Assembly: GCA_037903355.1 (NCBI GenBank)
Contig: JBAJFE010000005.1
Location: forward strand, 2,480,001-2,544,000
DNA from: Trichuris trichiura
Taxonomy: Eukaryota > Nematoda > Enoplea > Trichinellida > Trichuridae
Direction: 5' to 3'
DNA: 64,000 nucleotides
The position numbers and the translations under genes were made by a program. Below, one piece after another: positions 25,337-35,813 of this stretch. Below the pieces are notes generated by a model. It had not been told where the DNA came from, ran no database searches, and saw only the letters and a program-made list of their open reading frames with translations. How positions within the stretch are numbered: position 1 is the stretch's first letter; every line of letters begins with the position of its first letter.

Positions 25337-26290
25337 ATGATGCCATTGCTCCATGCTAGTGTGCTCATACTTTCAGCCTATCTTGCAACAGCTGACTTTG
25401 ACTGCAAAGAGGAGCTTGGCGTATACTTTCAATGCTTCAGTAGCCATGTAAAGAGCTTCCTATCCAACAATAGCGACTGGGAAGAGAAGAAAGCGGAAGC
25501 GTTGAAATGTTTTGTCACGTAAGCAAGCTATACGCCCAGAAGTATCGGTCATATGCATATATGGTCATTTTTGTAGTTCCGGCTGCCAGGAGCCAACATT
25601 GAATTATAGTGAAGACGTGTCAAAATTGTCAGGAATGAATATGTCGGAAACATACTTCAAATGCGTAGGAAACACTATAAAAGATATGGTCAGTATGGCT
25701 GAAAAATGCATCGCAGCTGAAATGCCCGGATTTCAATTTGGCAAACTGCCTCACAACGGTGACGCTGACAGCAACGCGTCCGACTATACGTACAATAATG
25801 GTCAGTTGGAAATTTAGTCTTCCTCATCATCATTTACAATAGATACGTAATTATGAAAATTAGTACATCGGCGGATGATCCAAACATGTGTCCCGGCGAT
25901 TCGCAGCAGAAAGTTCGAGCTTGTCTACAGCAAGTTGCCGATGGTACAAAGCATCAACGTCAGGGACATTTGAAAGAAATTTGCGCCCAGCGACGACAGT
26001 GCTTTAGCAAGTAAGCAGCCCAAATATGGCTCCGTCTTTTTAAATCAAACTTTTTCCTAAGAATCAGTGACCATTGTAAAGAGCAATTTCATAAGACCAA
26101 ACAATTGCTTAAGAAATGCAGTTGCGACGACGTTAACATAGACATCCACAAAGCCAATATGGTCAAATGTCTTTCTGACGATGTGGACGAAGAGAAGGAG
26201 CAAAAGGCAATGGAACGTATACTTCACAAAGTGCATGACAAGTACTGCAGAAGAATGGAAAAGATCAGCACTATGTGCGATAAGGTGTAA
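25337..26290 (+). CDS. secreted Cys-rich helical protein of unknown family
   Basis: Four exons in phase: 25337-25518, 25577-25804, 25864-26010, 26062-26290; 261 residues. It starts with a signal peptide (MMPLLHASVLILSAYLATA). The mature part has about 16 Cys spaced in a repeating way within charged, helix-forming sequence (for example CKEELGVYFQC, CPGDSQQKVRAC, CAQRRQC, CSCDD, CRRMEKISTMC). Weakly like nematode T20D4.11/DUF19-type secreted proteins, but not enough to name it. The second donor (CA|gttgga) is the only one that keeps phase; a stronger-looking gtcagt 4 nt earlier would break the frame. The stop codon overlaps a good donor (gtaagt), so a longer splice form is possible. It converges on the protease-like gene with about 220 nt between stops. 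Confidence 0.6.
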
Positions 26291-26485
26291 GTTCATACGG
26301 CCGTACTACCATTATCCCATTCGTCATTTTTATTCACCGCTTATCTATTTAAGCAGAAAAGTCGTTTTGTTGTAAGGGCCGTCGAATTTATTCAACGCCT
26401 TGTTTATGAAATTTCAGCCACTACAAAAACCAGAATTTAAAAGTTTGTATCGCGACTGCTCAGCGTATCCGGTACTCAAATGTCA

Positions 26486-26491
26486 TTTATT
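26486..26491 (-). terminator. polyadenylation signal of the CUB/LDLa/protease-like gene
   Basis: Minus-strand AATAAA 22 nt past the TGA stop at 26514-26516. Confidence 0.45.
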
Positions 26492-26513
26492 ATTACTTTA
26501 ACTTTTCGTCCAA

Positions 26514-29500
26514 TCATTTATCATGCGAAATAACGGTGTCATAAATGAACTTCAAGAATTTCGTCACGCGTACGTACGCCCTTGGCGAAAAGGATGGGCA
26601 TTTTGGCGTCGACATGACGCCGTGCACGAACCAAAAGCCGTTGTAGCTTTTCCATAGCAAGCCGCTCCCCGCGTTTGTCTAAATTCAAAGTCGCTCCAAT
26701 ATGGAGACATTTTTAGGCATGGAAAAAGTTTACAAAGCATTGGCGCGTAGGATCATTTCCTTGAGTGCACAGAATCGAATCGACATCTCCGTCCCATCGA
26801 TACGCACGAGCACATTCTGTTGCATTGACTGTCAGTAGCACTTCTTGAGTTAGGTATCGCCTGTTATCACTATCTAAACAAAACTGACCGTTTCTTCTTT
26901 GTCATTCAAGACGGCGGGTGGTTTGTTGCCTTGCTGAGCAGAAAAAATTACGTTGCCCACCCGGATGTCCTTCCGCTCTATGTGGAGTATGAAAGGATAT
27001 TTGACTTTTGTACAACTGGTTTCACTTTTCAGTCCTTACGCCATGACCGACCGCGGGACTCTTGGAAGAAATATTAATAAACCGCCGGAAGTCACCAAGG
27101 CGACTGGTTTTCTCATCTTCATCAATAATTATAGTCAACTGTGTCCTCCTTTCCCGAAGAATAATAGCTGAGTAGTATACATTGCTGAGAACTGGCCAAA
27201 CGGAATTCTTAAAGAGAAGTGTACCTGCCTACCAGTTTGGCAAGAATGTTAACGCTGCTTCTCAGTTTGCTCTCCCTTCAACCACATATTCAAATTTAAA
27301 ATAGATCATGTTACATGCAGTTTATGAAATGCTAGCATTCTATAGAATGCGTGACGCTTCAGGCAAAAAATAAAATATTTGTATGATTTTAATATCCTAA
27401 CCCTAAGCCTAAGCGAACATGTAAGGAAAAGAGCCAGAAGATAACCCACTTTGCGGCGTAGGTGTCGCCACTATCGACTTGCAGGGCTACTTTGTCCTTT
27501 GGCATTGTACGGAATGCTTAAGAAATGTATGAAATATTAAGTACTTCATAAACTGCTTAGGCCATTCCGCGCAATGCCTAATTTCATACATTGCCTGTAA
27601 GAGATATACTCATTAGTTGTTTTCAATTTGAATTTCGACTATTGGTAATAATGCATTCGTACCTGCGTCCATCCATCCAAGTGCCATACAGTAGGCATTG
27701 TCGCGTAAGAAGAATTTCGTAGGCGGAAGACAGACGGGCATGATTGTTTTTGAAAACTTCGCATGCTGACTAAGTTTCAATAGCATCAGATCATTTTGAG
27801 CAAGATTGTTTTTGTCTTTTCGGTCAAACTGCGGATGCTTTATGGCATAGTCTATTTCGAAAAGGTCGCCGCTGCTGTTCAGTTGGCTGCTGCCCAATCG
27901 TACGACGTATGCGTTATAGTTAGAGTTCCTGGAAGGCGTCAAAATTTGAATTATTAATACTTCATAAAGCTGAAGCAACAATTTCAATTTTGTACTTACG
28001 TTTCCATGCAGCTAGCAGAAGTCAGTAACCAATGGCGACTAATTAAAGTAGCGTAGCAAACGGGCTCGTCTCCCTTTTGTCCTTTTCTTATAATCGCTGC
28101 CGACCATGGCCAACTATGAGCTTTTGCTTCCAAAGCGTATTGACTGAAATCCGGAATCGTGTCCATGTTTGGCTGAACGGCTGAGAAGCCACAACTCTTT
28201 CTTGCAATGGAATTGTCATGATGACAAAGTTCATTCATCTCGTCCGAACCATCTTTGCAATCCCAAATACCATTGCAAAATTTTTCCAACGCCACGCACT
28301 GACCCGAGCTGCAATGGAAAGCGTCGTCGCTGCATGGAAGCGCTGCAATTCATTTTGGCCGTAGTAGCCTTTCTTGGATGCGCTCAGTAGTGCCTTACGA
28401 TTCAGTGTGAGCAAGCGGATTTCAGCCTGAATTCGATCGCCAATTTTGGAATCACCTTTGGCCGAGTATTTGAGGTGCAGCGTGAAGGGACCTGCAAAAG
28501 ACGATTAACCTTTGAAAATTTGACTTTTCGTACAGAGCTAATTTGAATAATCCTACTTAAGCTGATCGTCTCAACAAAAGACCTACCCGCGTAGATGAAT
28601 GATAGGTGGCTGTTCATCATCCCGGAAAAGGTGTCGCTTCGGTCTCCTGAGCTAATCATTAGATAACTGGAACTAGTATTTAAGTTGAAATCATTGAATC
28701 GGACTTCAAAAGCGTTGTACCGTGTATACTAAAAGTTGTCATTGTCTGAAATGCGGCTAGTTGTCGCGTCGTTTCAATCTTGCTTACCGCTTTTCTCTTA
28801 ACTGTAAATGCGCAAACTTTATTTCGCCGGCTGAAAGCCGGGTAATCAGGAGTGTAGAAGGATACACTTGTCTTGTCGCTTTGCATATAGGTAGTGCGGC
28901 CGCAAATTGACGGTTTCGGGAATGCGGTACGCAAAAGCAATTTGAAACCTGACCAACTTATCTTGGAGTCTGATGAAAATTCTATCGTAACCACGTAAGC
29001 GTTCTTTGGTCTAATTAGGATTTCGGGAGCCTGGCGACCACAGTAAGGACCAAAGGACGCAGGTTCATCCTCAGATTGAACGCTCACCGTTAACCGATCA
29101 GGCAGACACTAAGGACGAAAAGCTTAAGGCAACCAATTTCATAAAAAAAACTTTCCGGCATTTACTGTTTTTGACTCTGTTGTTGGACGAAGGTAGCAGA
29201 TTACAGAAGTTGTTTAAGTATCATCATGCTTAACACAAAGTTCAAAATAGTTAGTTAACTTTGACTGGAAAAGCGTGAGTTTGATTGAAAAAACTTTGCT
29301 GGTCAGTAGATACGTTTTTCGGTAAATTCTTCTTACCTTGTGGCCTTCATCGTCTTCCAGTTCGAAGTGTTGGCTTTCCAGTAAGAATACCGTACCTGCG
29401 CCTTTGATTGTCCACTTACATCTCACGTTCGAGGGATACATTCCCTGCTCAAATCCAGGAGAATAGATTACTCGCTCTTCGTTAGGTCCCATGACGAATG

Positions 29501-30138
29501 TATCACCGCATTTCTTTATAACGGGAAATTTCGGCTTTGGCGGAGTAGGAGTCGGCGGTGGGGACAACACTGTTTTCCATTTGAACTCAAAACCAGCATC
29601 TTCTATCACGTGATCGGAACAGAACTCAACGGTTATATTTTGTCCCGGCAAGCTGAGTAGAGCCGGAGGTTCGTTGTAGTTGCAGAATACCCCAAGCGAA
29701 GGTACTAGACGATTGCTTGGATCGCATATACCTTTCAGCTGTGAAGCTTGATTTTCAGTATAAAAAGCTAACCAGTCGTTTTCGCATCTCTTCCCTTCGT
29801 AGCCTTCGATGAAAATGCGCGGGAATGTTATAACCACGTACTGAGCAATCATTATCCTACACTGGGGTTGCTGAGATATCTGAAAGAACGTACCTTTCCG
29901 GTAGCAAATAGTCCTCCGAGCAAGTTGTAACGAGATTTTGTATTTAGTGCATACATTCCGTTCATTCCTTCTTCATTTTCAACGTTTCCGTGTGGCCAGT
30001 ACAAGTCTTCTACATATTCCGTCGCTGCAACGGCACTTTCCTTCACAAAAAGTACTGAAAAGCTTTGTATTGCTAACGCATACGTTAAGAAACTTAAACT
30101 GATTCACCGAGTAATGCAGGTGGTAACCAGACCAACAT
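26514..30138 (-). CDS. secreted CUB-CUB-CUB-LDLa-trypsin-like protein, catalytically dead protease homologue
   Basis: Ten exons, all in phase: 30108-30138, 29894-30054, 29337-29879, 28788-29108, 28587-28728, 28399-28491, 28000-28342, 27663-27928, 26734-26873, 26514-26678; 734 residues. A signal peptide (MLVWLPPALLVLF) is followed by CUB1 (about 65-170; ENDWLAFY, FEFKW), a Pro-rich linker (PPPTPTPPKPKFP), CUB2 (about 190-355), CUB3 (about 360-460) and an LDL-receptor class A module (CSDDAFHC ... CNGIWDCKDGSDE). The chymotrypsin-fold domain shows SWPWSAAI, the His loop as LLTSASC (His replaced by Ser), the Asp loop intact (NDLMLLKLS), ILCTQG, and the Ser loop as TNAGSGLL (Ser replaced by Ala). 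Similar to vertebrate matriptase/enteropeptidase-type mosaics. A pseudo-protease acting by binding is likely. The long intron 26874-27662 holds repetitive DNA. Confidence 0.85.
27325..27600. repeat. dispersed repeat inside the last long intron of the protease-like gene
   Basis: Ends carry related inverted words (GCATTCTATAGAATGC region at the left, CATTCCGCGCAATGCC at the right), and an inner pair GGCATTGTACGGAATG / CATTCCGCGCAATGCC is also inverted. Similar words occur at about 14100-14330. Probably a small non-autonomous element; borders are uncertain. Confidence 0.4.
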
Positions 30139-32145
30139 TAGTATGAGAAGGATAAGAGCTGAAAAATGTGAATGTCCTCCTGCTTGTAGGCAGTCCGTTA
30201 GTACGTCCTATTGCCTGAAGCACACTATCACAAGCTGGTAAACACTGTTTCTTCCGATATCGCAAAGTTGCTCACCCCAGTCTCAAAGTAATGCTTTCCT
30301 TGGCCGTCTTATCGAACTGTTCAAACATAGCTTTAATCGACAACTGTCAGTGTGGAAAACAAACGCGCGAAACAGTACGGCATGAACTCTAAGCGCCCGA
30401 AACAATTACCTACGTAAAAGAGCATATAGCTGCCTTACGGGACAAATTTCTTTTTTTTAACGCTGTATTGAACGAACTGTCTGTTGGACAGGGACGTCCT
30501 GTCAGGTGCAGCGGAAGGAAAAGCTGCAAAGCAACTTCATGTTTTTTCGCCATAGTATTGAATCTGGGGCGATGAACCAAATGGCAAAAACAGCTGTAAA
30601 GCTTGTAAGCGCACACTTGTCATTTGGGCAAGAACGTAGGGTACCAAACATGTCTCTGCCTACGGAACTATTTTGGTAAACACATTTTAAAAAGTTACTG
30701 CATTACTCATATAATTTGCAAGTTAGGTAAACTGTAAAGCAGTCACGGGAACTTTTTTTTAAAACTGAACCAGCTTCTGAAAATTTAGTCGCTGCAAATG
30801 GACGACGTAAAAATTTTGCTTATCAGCGCGCAAGTGGGGCAGCTGAAACCTACCAAAAACAGACGTCATAAGCCAACAGTTAATCATAGCAAGATTTCAA
30901 GCATTGCATATATCCCAGAAAAGCCTGTCCGCTCCTTCAAATTCTTAAATTATGATTAAAGCACTTTGAATGAGCCGCTGCTAACTTATCAAACTAGTAC
31001 ATATTGCAAAAGATGGCTGCCTAACGTCAAAGAAAATGTGATCGCGCTTGTAATGTTCATACTGCTTTTCTTTTTCTGATTATGAATTTCAATAATCAAA
31101 ATAATTTCTGCTTATCCCGATTTCCTGGTGGCTTCAGCGCGGTCATGTACGCAGTAAGAAAAGGCGAACTTGGAATAGTTAACGAAGGTTGAAAAATTTA
31201 GTTTTATGGTAAATGTTTTCTGCGCCACTCAGTTAATTAAACAGACCTCGTGTCTGTGCATTACAGTTTTTTTATGTTTTCAGGTACCTGTCTATCCTGC
31301 ATACACTTAAATTTCTGTAGAACTTTTTTTCTTATCCTAGTTTAAGCTACCAATTGTGGAAGTATTTCTGAGCTAAAACGTTTTTGAAATGCGTCTCTGT
31401 AAAACAGAATAGGGGCGAAAAGCGTGTGAGACTCCTGCTTACCTACTTTGCGCAGTTTGAAGAAAGTTACAGTAAGCAATGTCCTCGTGACTAGATAACC
31501 ATTTAGATTTAGCAAGCTAATTTCTCTCGTTCATAAGCGTTTAACCGCTCTTAATCGAGCTTTTTGGATGAGAAACTCCTTGTTAAGCGTGTAATGCGCA
31601 GCACGTTCGAAACTACTGAATGTTTGAGATGCAGCTACACTGTATTTGCAAAATTCGTCTCTGGCTAATAACTTAATTCTTGCAGACAAAAGGTAGCTCA
31701 GTAACAGCAAAGCAAACGATAGCCTGAACAAAGAATTCGCTGTATGCAAGTTACGTGCGTGCGTTATCCCAAAAGTAGTTATAAAAATTTAAGAAATAAT
31801 TTTTCGTTGATGCAACTAATGTATTTTTACTACGAGAGAGCCTATATGTGGGTCGTACTGCTCCTGGTGGCAAAACATTTTCACCGAATGAAATGCCAAT
31901 CTAAGCTACTTGCGCATACTTATTCTTCATTCCGGTCAGGAATTGCTCGTGATGCGCAAGTATTATCAAAACCTACGTACTGTAGGTTTTGATAGTACTT
32001 GCGCATCACGAGCAATTCCTGTCGCGTTTTTGGTGGCATCATTTTCCCACACACTTTTTGCGTAAAAACTATTTTCCTTGTCGAAATTTAAGGTTTCTAT
32101 TTGGCTCATCATATTTTTTTCAGATTGTACAGATTTGCTCTTGAT
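30139..32145. other. intergenic, divergent promoter region
   Basis: Separates the minus-strand protease-like gene from the plus-strand DUF1757-like gene. It contains one notable structure, the palindrome at 31938-32020. A minus-strand frame at 31531-31749 looks signal-peptide-like but begins with TTG, not ATG, and has no continuation. Confidence 0.4.
31938..32020. repeat. 83-bp near-perfect palindrome
   Basis: Two 39-bp arms (31938-31976 and 31982-32020) are reverse complements with one mismatch, around a 5-base centre (GTACT). Each arm contains GCTCGTGATGCGCAAGTA or its complement. It could fold into a long hairpin. It lies about 125 bp upstream of the start codon of the DUF1757-like gene. 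Confidence 0.9.
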
Positions 32146-32640
32146 ATGTCTATTCCATTTTTGAAAAATTTTTGCGGCCTTCATTGTACTACCTCCGAGT
32201 TACTGTCGGTGCCTCGGCCGAAGCTGGAATTGGGAATCGGCACTACGTTCAAGAGCGTCGAGATAGGAATTGTGGTTGGCTCAGTGGCTATTCCTTTCCT
32301 GCAGGCCACCCTTTCACGGATCACCGATCCGGAAAGTCTAAAACGTGGCGCCTTTAAAGGTGGACTCGCCGGTTGCTACTTAGGTCTTCTCGTGGGGCCG
32401 TTAATTGCCCTGCGTCGCGCGCAGATGATGAGCAATATGGAGATCTACGAAGAGGCTTGTCTTTTAAGGTCAGATACAACCCAGTTAATTATCGATCGTG
32501 CAGCGACCATTGCAGGAGCCTTAGGTTATGCAACCTTTGGTTCCTCTGGGTTCATCGGCGGGGTTAACTTAGCCATTCTCGGATGTGCTCTATCGTATTT
32601 TTTCTTTCCCGACGGTGCAAAGTATTCACGGTCTTATTAG
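32146..32640 (+). CDS. small membrane protein, DUF1757-like
   Basis: Single exon, 164 residues from the ATG of MSIPFLKN; that ATG lies shortly after a TTTTTTTCAG, so the message may begin by trans-splicing there. An in-frame ATG at 32101 lies before this acceptor and is less likely. Four Gly-rich hydrophobic stretches (around IGIVVGSVAIPFLQA, GGLAGCYLGLLVGPLIAL, AATIAGALGYATFGSSG, NLAILGCALSYFFF) point to a membrane protein. The middle words IYEEACLLRSD and QLIIDRAATIAGA resemble the RCYRLR and QxRVDRxS words of the DUF1757 family, which has no known function. A Tim17/22/23-like fold is another thought. The next gene, CSN4, starts 169 nt downstream on the same strand. Confidence 0.6.
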   Translation: MSIPFLKNFCGLHCTTSELLSVPRPKLELGIGTTFKSVEIGIVVGSVAIPFLQATLSRITDPESLKRGAFKGGLAGCYLGLLVGPLIALRRAQMMSNMEIYEEACLLRSDTTQLIIDRAATIAGALGYATFGSSGFIGGVNLAILGCALSYFFFPDGAKYSRSY

Positions 32641-32809
32641 CCTTTGTCTGTGCGTCTCCTAATGTGAACCATTAAATGATTACTTTTCGATTGCGTATGT
32701 TTCTTTTTCCTTGGCTACATTTATACCTTGCCATTCTTAAAATGTTTGGTCAATCGGATTTCGGTTTTTCTTCAATGCTATCGCTTTAGCTATATTGACC
32801 ATCGGCAAT

Positions 32810-34838
32810 ATGCGTGGTCTCCTTGATACTCTAGGAGGCATCTTGAACTCAGGAATGCCCTTTTCGCAACAGGAAAGCAGGTAGAAGATAAAACTGGTTG
32901 CTTTTTGCCTAATAATTTTCCGTTTAGGCTAACTTCTGTTCTTCAAGATTTGCTAAAAGAAGAAAATAGAGTTGATGGTCTTTCCGAACAGCTCATCGCT
33001 TTCTGTGACGCTCTTGTTGGAGAAAGTGTCTGCTTAGTCGTCTCTCGCGCAATTCTTTCCGACTTAATTGCAAAATTGCCAACCTTTGACCAGTCTGTAG
33101 CTCAGACTGTAGCTAAACATTTGCTAGATGCTTTGCAGGTTCGTTCAATGTCGTATGAAAATCAGGTACGCATATTTCGAATTTTTACTAAAGGTAGTTT
33201 TATACTTTTATACACTAAGCTTATCATTTTTTAATATTCTCATTCGTCTGAAAGATAAACGTAAGTTTGTACATAGGAAAGTTTGAGTACATTTTCACTT
33301 CTTTCATTTTTTTAACTTCAAGACTGCGTCGATAACGTAATACCATTACCTTTCGCACACTTGATTTTTTTGTACACGTTTTCTTGCCATGCTGACACTA
33401 TTACCAGCCGCTTCAATTCTGTCAGATAGTAGTCTTGTATTAATTTTTCCTGCAAACAGTTTACCAAACAAAGTACCGACAGTTCTATACATAAAATGTA
33501 TATTACCATACATATGTCCGTTTGCATATGACCTTTTTTTTGTAACAGATTTCCGAAGTGCGGATGTACTTAGTTGACGTTGCTGAACGTAACGAAGATT
33601 GGCTTGAAGCTGCACAACTACTTGTAAAAGTACCTACCGACAGCGGGAAGAGGTAATAGTAGCGTTGAGAAGCTTTTTGCCTATATTTGGTAGTCTTTCA
33701 ATTTAGGGATAACGAAGCGGAAACGTTGGCTCATAGATACTTGCGCGCTGCCGATTTATACTTAAAATGTGGTAAAGATACGGAAGCAGACCAGTGCGTT
33801 ACTAAGGCGAAAAGATGTTTTACCGACTCTCATCCGACCGACCATATGAAGATGATGATTACAGTAAAAGATCGACTGCTGCTGCTGCTGCGGTACAGGT
33901 TAACTATAACATTTTAGGGAACCGCTGCAAACGTGTTGGATACTGTAGGCAATTTCGTAATGGCCGCTATGCGCTACTACGAATTGTCCACGATGTCGTG
34001 TACACCCGAGCAGGATCGCCTTACGGCTTTAAGCAAGGCAGTTCGGTGTACAATTTTGGCTCCGGTTGACCCTACCAGAGCTCGCATGCTAACTTTGCTG
34101 GCCAAGGACGAACGATGCGAAAAGCTGCCCACTTATTTGATTCTCAAGAAAATGTAATTTAGCTGCTACTCGTTTTACAAAATTAAACTCGTAATTTAGG
34201 TTTCTTGAGCAGATCATTCCTCACGAATCCCTTGAAGAAATCAACAACCAACTGGAGCAATGCTTCAGCGAGTCCAAGGGGCGTAAAGGTACATAATGTT
34301 TCTTTTTTTCTCGCAACTTCTCATTTGCATTTGCAGACATAAGCAACTTGCGCAATGCCGTGATTGAGCATAACGTTTTGTCAGCTAGTAAAGTGTACGA
34401 CAACATCTCGGTAAACGAACTTGCTCGCCTTTTGGGCACTACGAGTGATCAAGTATTTACGCTGTTTTTTTTATTGTTAATTTAAATTTTTAAAAATTCT
34501 TATAACATTTCCTTCAGGCACTGCTTGTAGTCGCTCGCATGATAACGGAAGGAAGACTTGAAGGCGCAGTCGACGGCTTGGAGGGCGTTGTTTCTTTCAA
34601 CAGTAAGTATGCCTACATCTAATTCCGCTACCAAATGGCCATATATGTAATAAGTTTTCAATCCGAGAGTATAGTTGTACTCACTGTGTTTTTCTTTGAA
34701 ATTACAGCTCAGGATTGTCTCAAGTTGTATGGGGAATACACGAAGTCAGTGTTTGAACATGTCGGCGTAATATGCGAATCCATCTTCGCAGCTCATCCAT
34801 CATGGGCTCGGAAGACTATGGACTCATACATGAATTGA
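32810..34838 (+). CDS. csn-4: COP9 signalosome complex subunit 4
   Basis: Nine exons, all in phase: 32810-32880, 32928-33165, 33549-33652, 33707-33863, 33918-34153, 34200-34288, 34337-34452, 34518-34602, 34708-34838; 408 residues, the normal length. CSN4 is a scaffold subunit of the COP9 signalosome, which removes NEDD8 from cullins. Diagnostic words are NEDWLEAAQLLVKVP, NVLDTVGNFVMAAMRYYELS, CTILAP, LTLLAKDERC, AVIEHNVLSASKVYDNIS and ARMITEGRLEGAVDGLEG, the last two in the C-terminal PCI domain. The intron 33864-33917 was chosen so that the helical repeat keeps its length; reading through it would insert a run of Leu and shift frame. An upstream in-frame ATG was preferred over MPFSQQ because the N-terminus then has the family length. 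Confidence 0.92.
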
Positions 34839-34869
34839 ACAAGCGAGCAATACATTGGATACTGATACG

Positions 34870-34875
34870 AATAAA
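34870..34875 (+). terminator. polyadenylation signal of csn-4
   Basis: AATAAA 31 nt after the csn-4 stop codon. Confidence 0.45.
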
Positions 34876-35765
34876 AGAATTTTTGCTCGTACCTGCATTC
34901 CTATCAAGATAACCGTATGCCGCTGCTGTTACCAGAGTTGTTCGAAGCTTTGCTTTGCCTTTTCCGGCGATGATAAAGGCACGCATCGTCGCGCGTTAAT
35001 GAAAAATTGCTTGAAGCTAATTTCTCTATGATCAGAGTGATTCAAGCGTTCGCTGAACGAACTATTATTGTATGTATACTTTTTAAGGCAACCGCTTAAG
35101 TAGATGGAACTGGATGTCACGAAACAGTCACTGCTGCCACGTGCCACCACCTGGAAAAAGGTTAGGTCGCCGGCATAATGCTTTATTTTCATTTAATTTT
35201 CAAGTTGAATACTTACGGTAAATGTGATAAGCAAGTTCAAAATGTTGTCACTTTTCAAAAACTGTTTGCGTCAAACCGTGCACCACCAAATTTACAGTTG
35301 TACTTGTCCGCTTATTCGCATTTGTTCGAAATTGTGACACACAGTGTTAGTAGTATAGCTACGCGCTGTGTGAACAAGCGGAGAATCTGTTTCAATGGAA
35401 CTGGAGTAAGTACACTTGGTGGTCGTTACAAGAAAATGCCTAAAGCGCATAGTCACTTCATATCTAGTTTAGAGGGAACTGCGAATATTTAATTGGCCAC
35501 TCGTCCGGTTTTCAATGGGCATTTCAGCATTGCGAGGCGGAATGATGACTTGGCAACATTTACCTAAGGGTCCGTGCTGTCCATTTTTGTTTTTCCAACC
35601 GCGAATAGGTTCTTGCTCTGCTCGTTATATGAATTACTAAAAATTTGGCTTTGGCCTCGCAAAAGAGGTAGACATTGTCGGCGAATGGGTCACACTCATT
35701 CTGTACGCAGTTGCTACGTGCTTTTCACTTTATTCTTCACGTGGCTAGCGTAAGCGTACTCACTT

Positions 35766-35771
35766 TTTATT
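35766..35771 (-). terminator. polyadenylation signal of the WAP gene
   Basis: Minus-strand AATAAA 42 nt past the stop codon of the WAP gene. Confidence 0.4.
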
Positions 35772-35813
35772 GTTTGAATGACGCGACAATGTTTACAAGC
35801 TGTACGATGGAAG

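Larger units (their letters stand above)
34839..35813. other. intergenic between convergent csn-4 and the WAP gene
   Basis: Contains the two 3' ends and no recognisable gene. Confidence 0.4.

Noticed and set aside
27613..27662. Protease domain truncated by an early stop
   Set aside because: A GT donor at 27662 joins in phase to exons at 26734-26873 and 26514-26678 that complete the protease fold, so the stop lies in an intron.
31531..31749. Minus-strand 72-residue frame resembling a small secreted peptide
   Set aside because: Its first codon is TTG, no ATG or acceptor gives a good start, and no downstream exon fits; hydrophobic only by composition.
33864..33917. Poly-Leu (CTG repeat) segment inside CSN4
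   Set aside because: Treating it as coding shifts the frame and adds residues absent from the family; as an intron it keeps length and frame.
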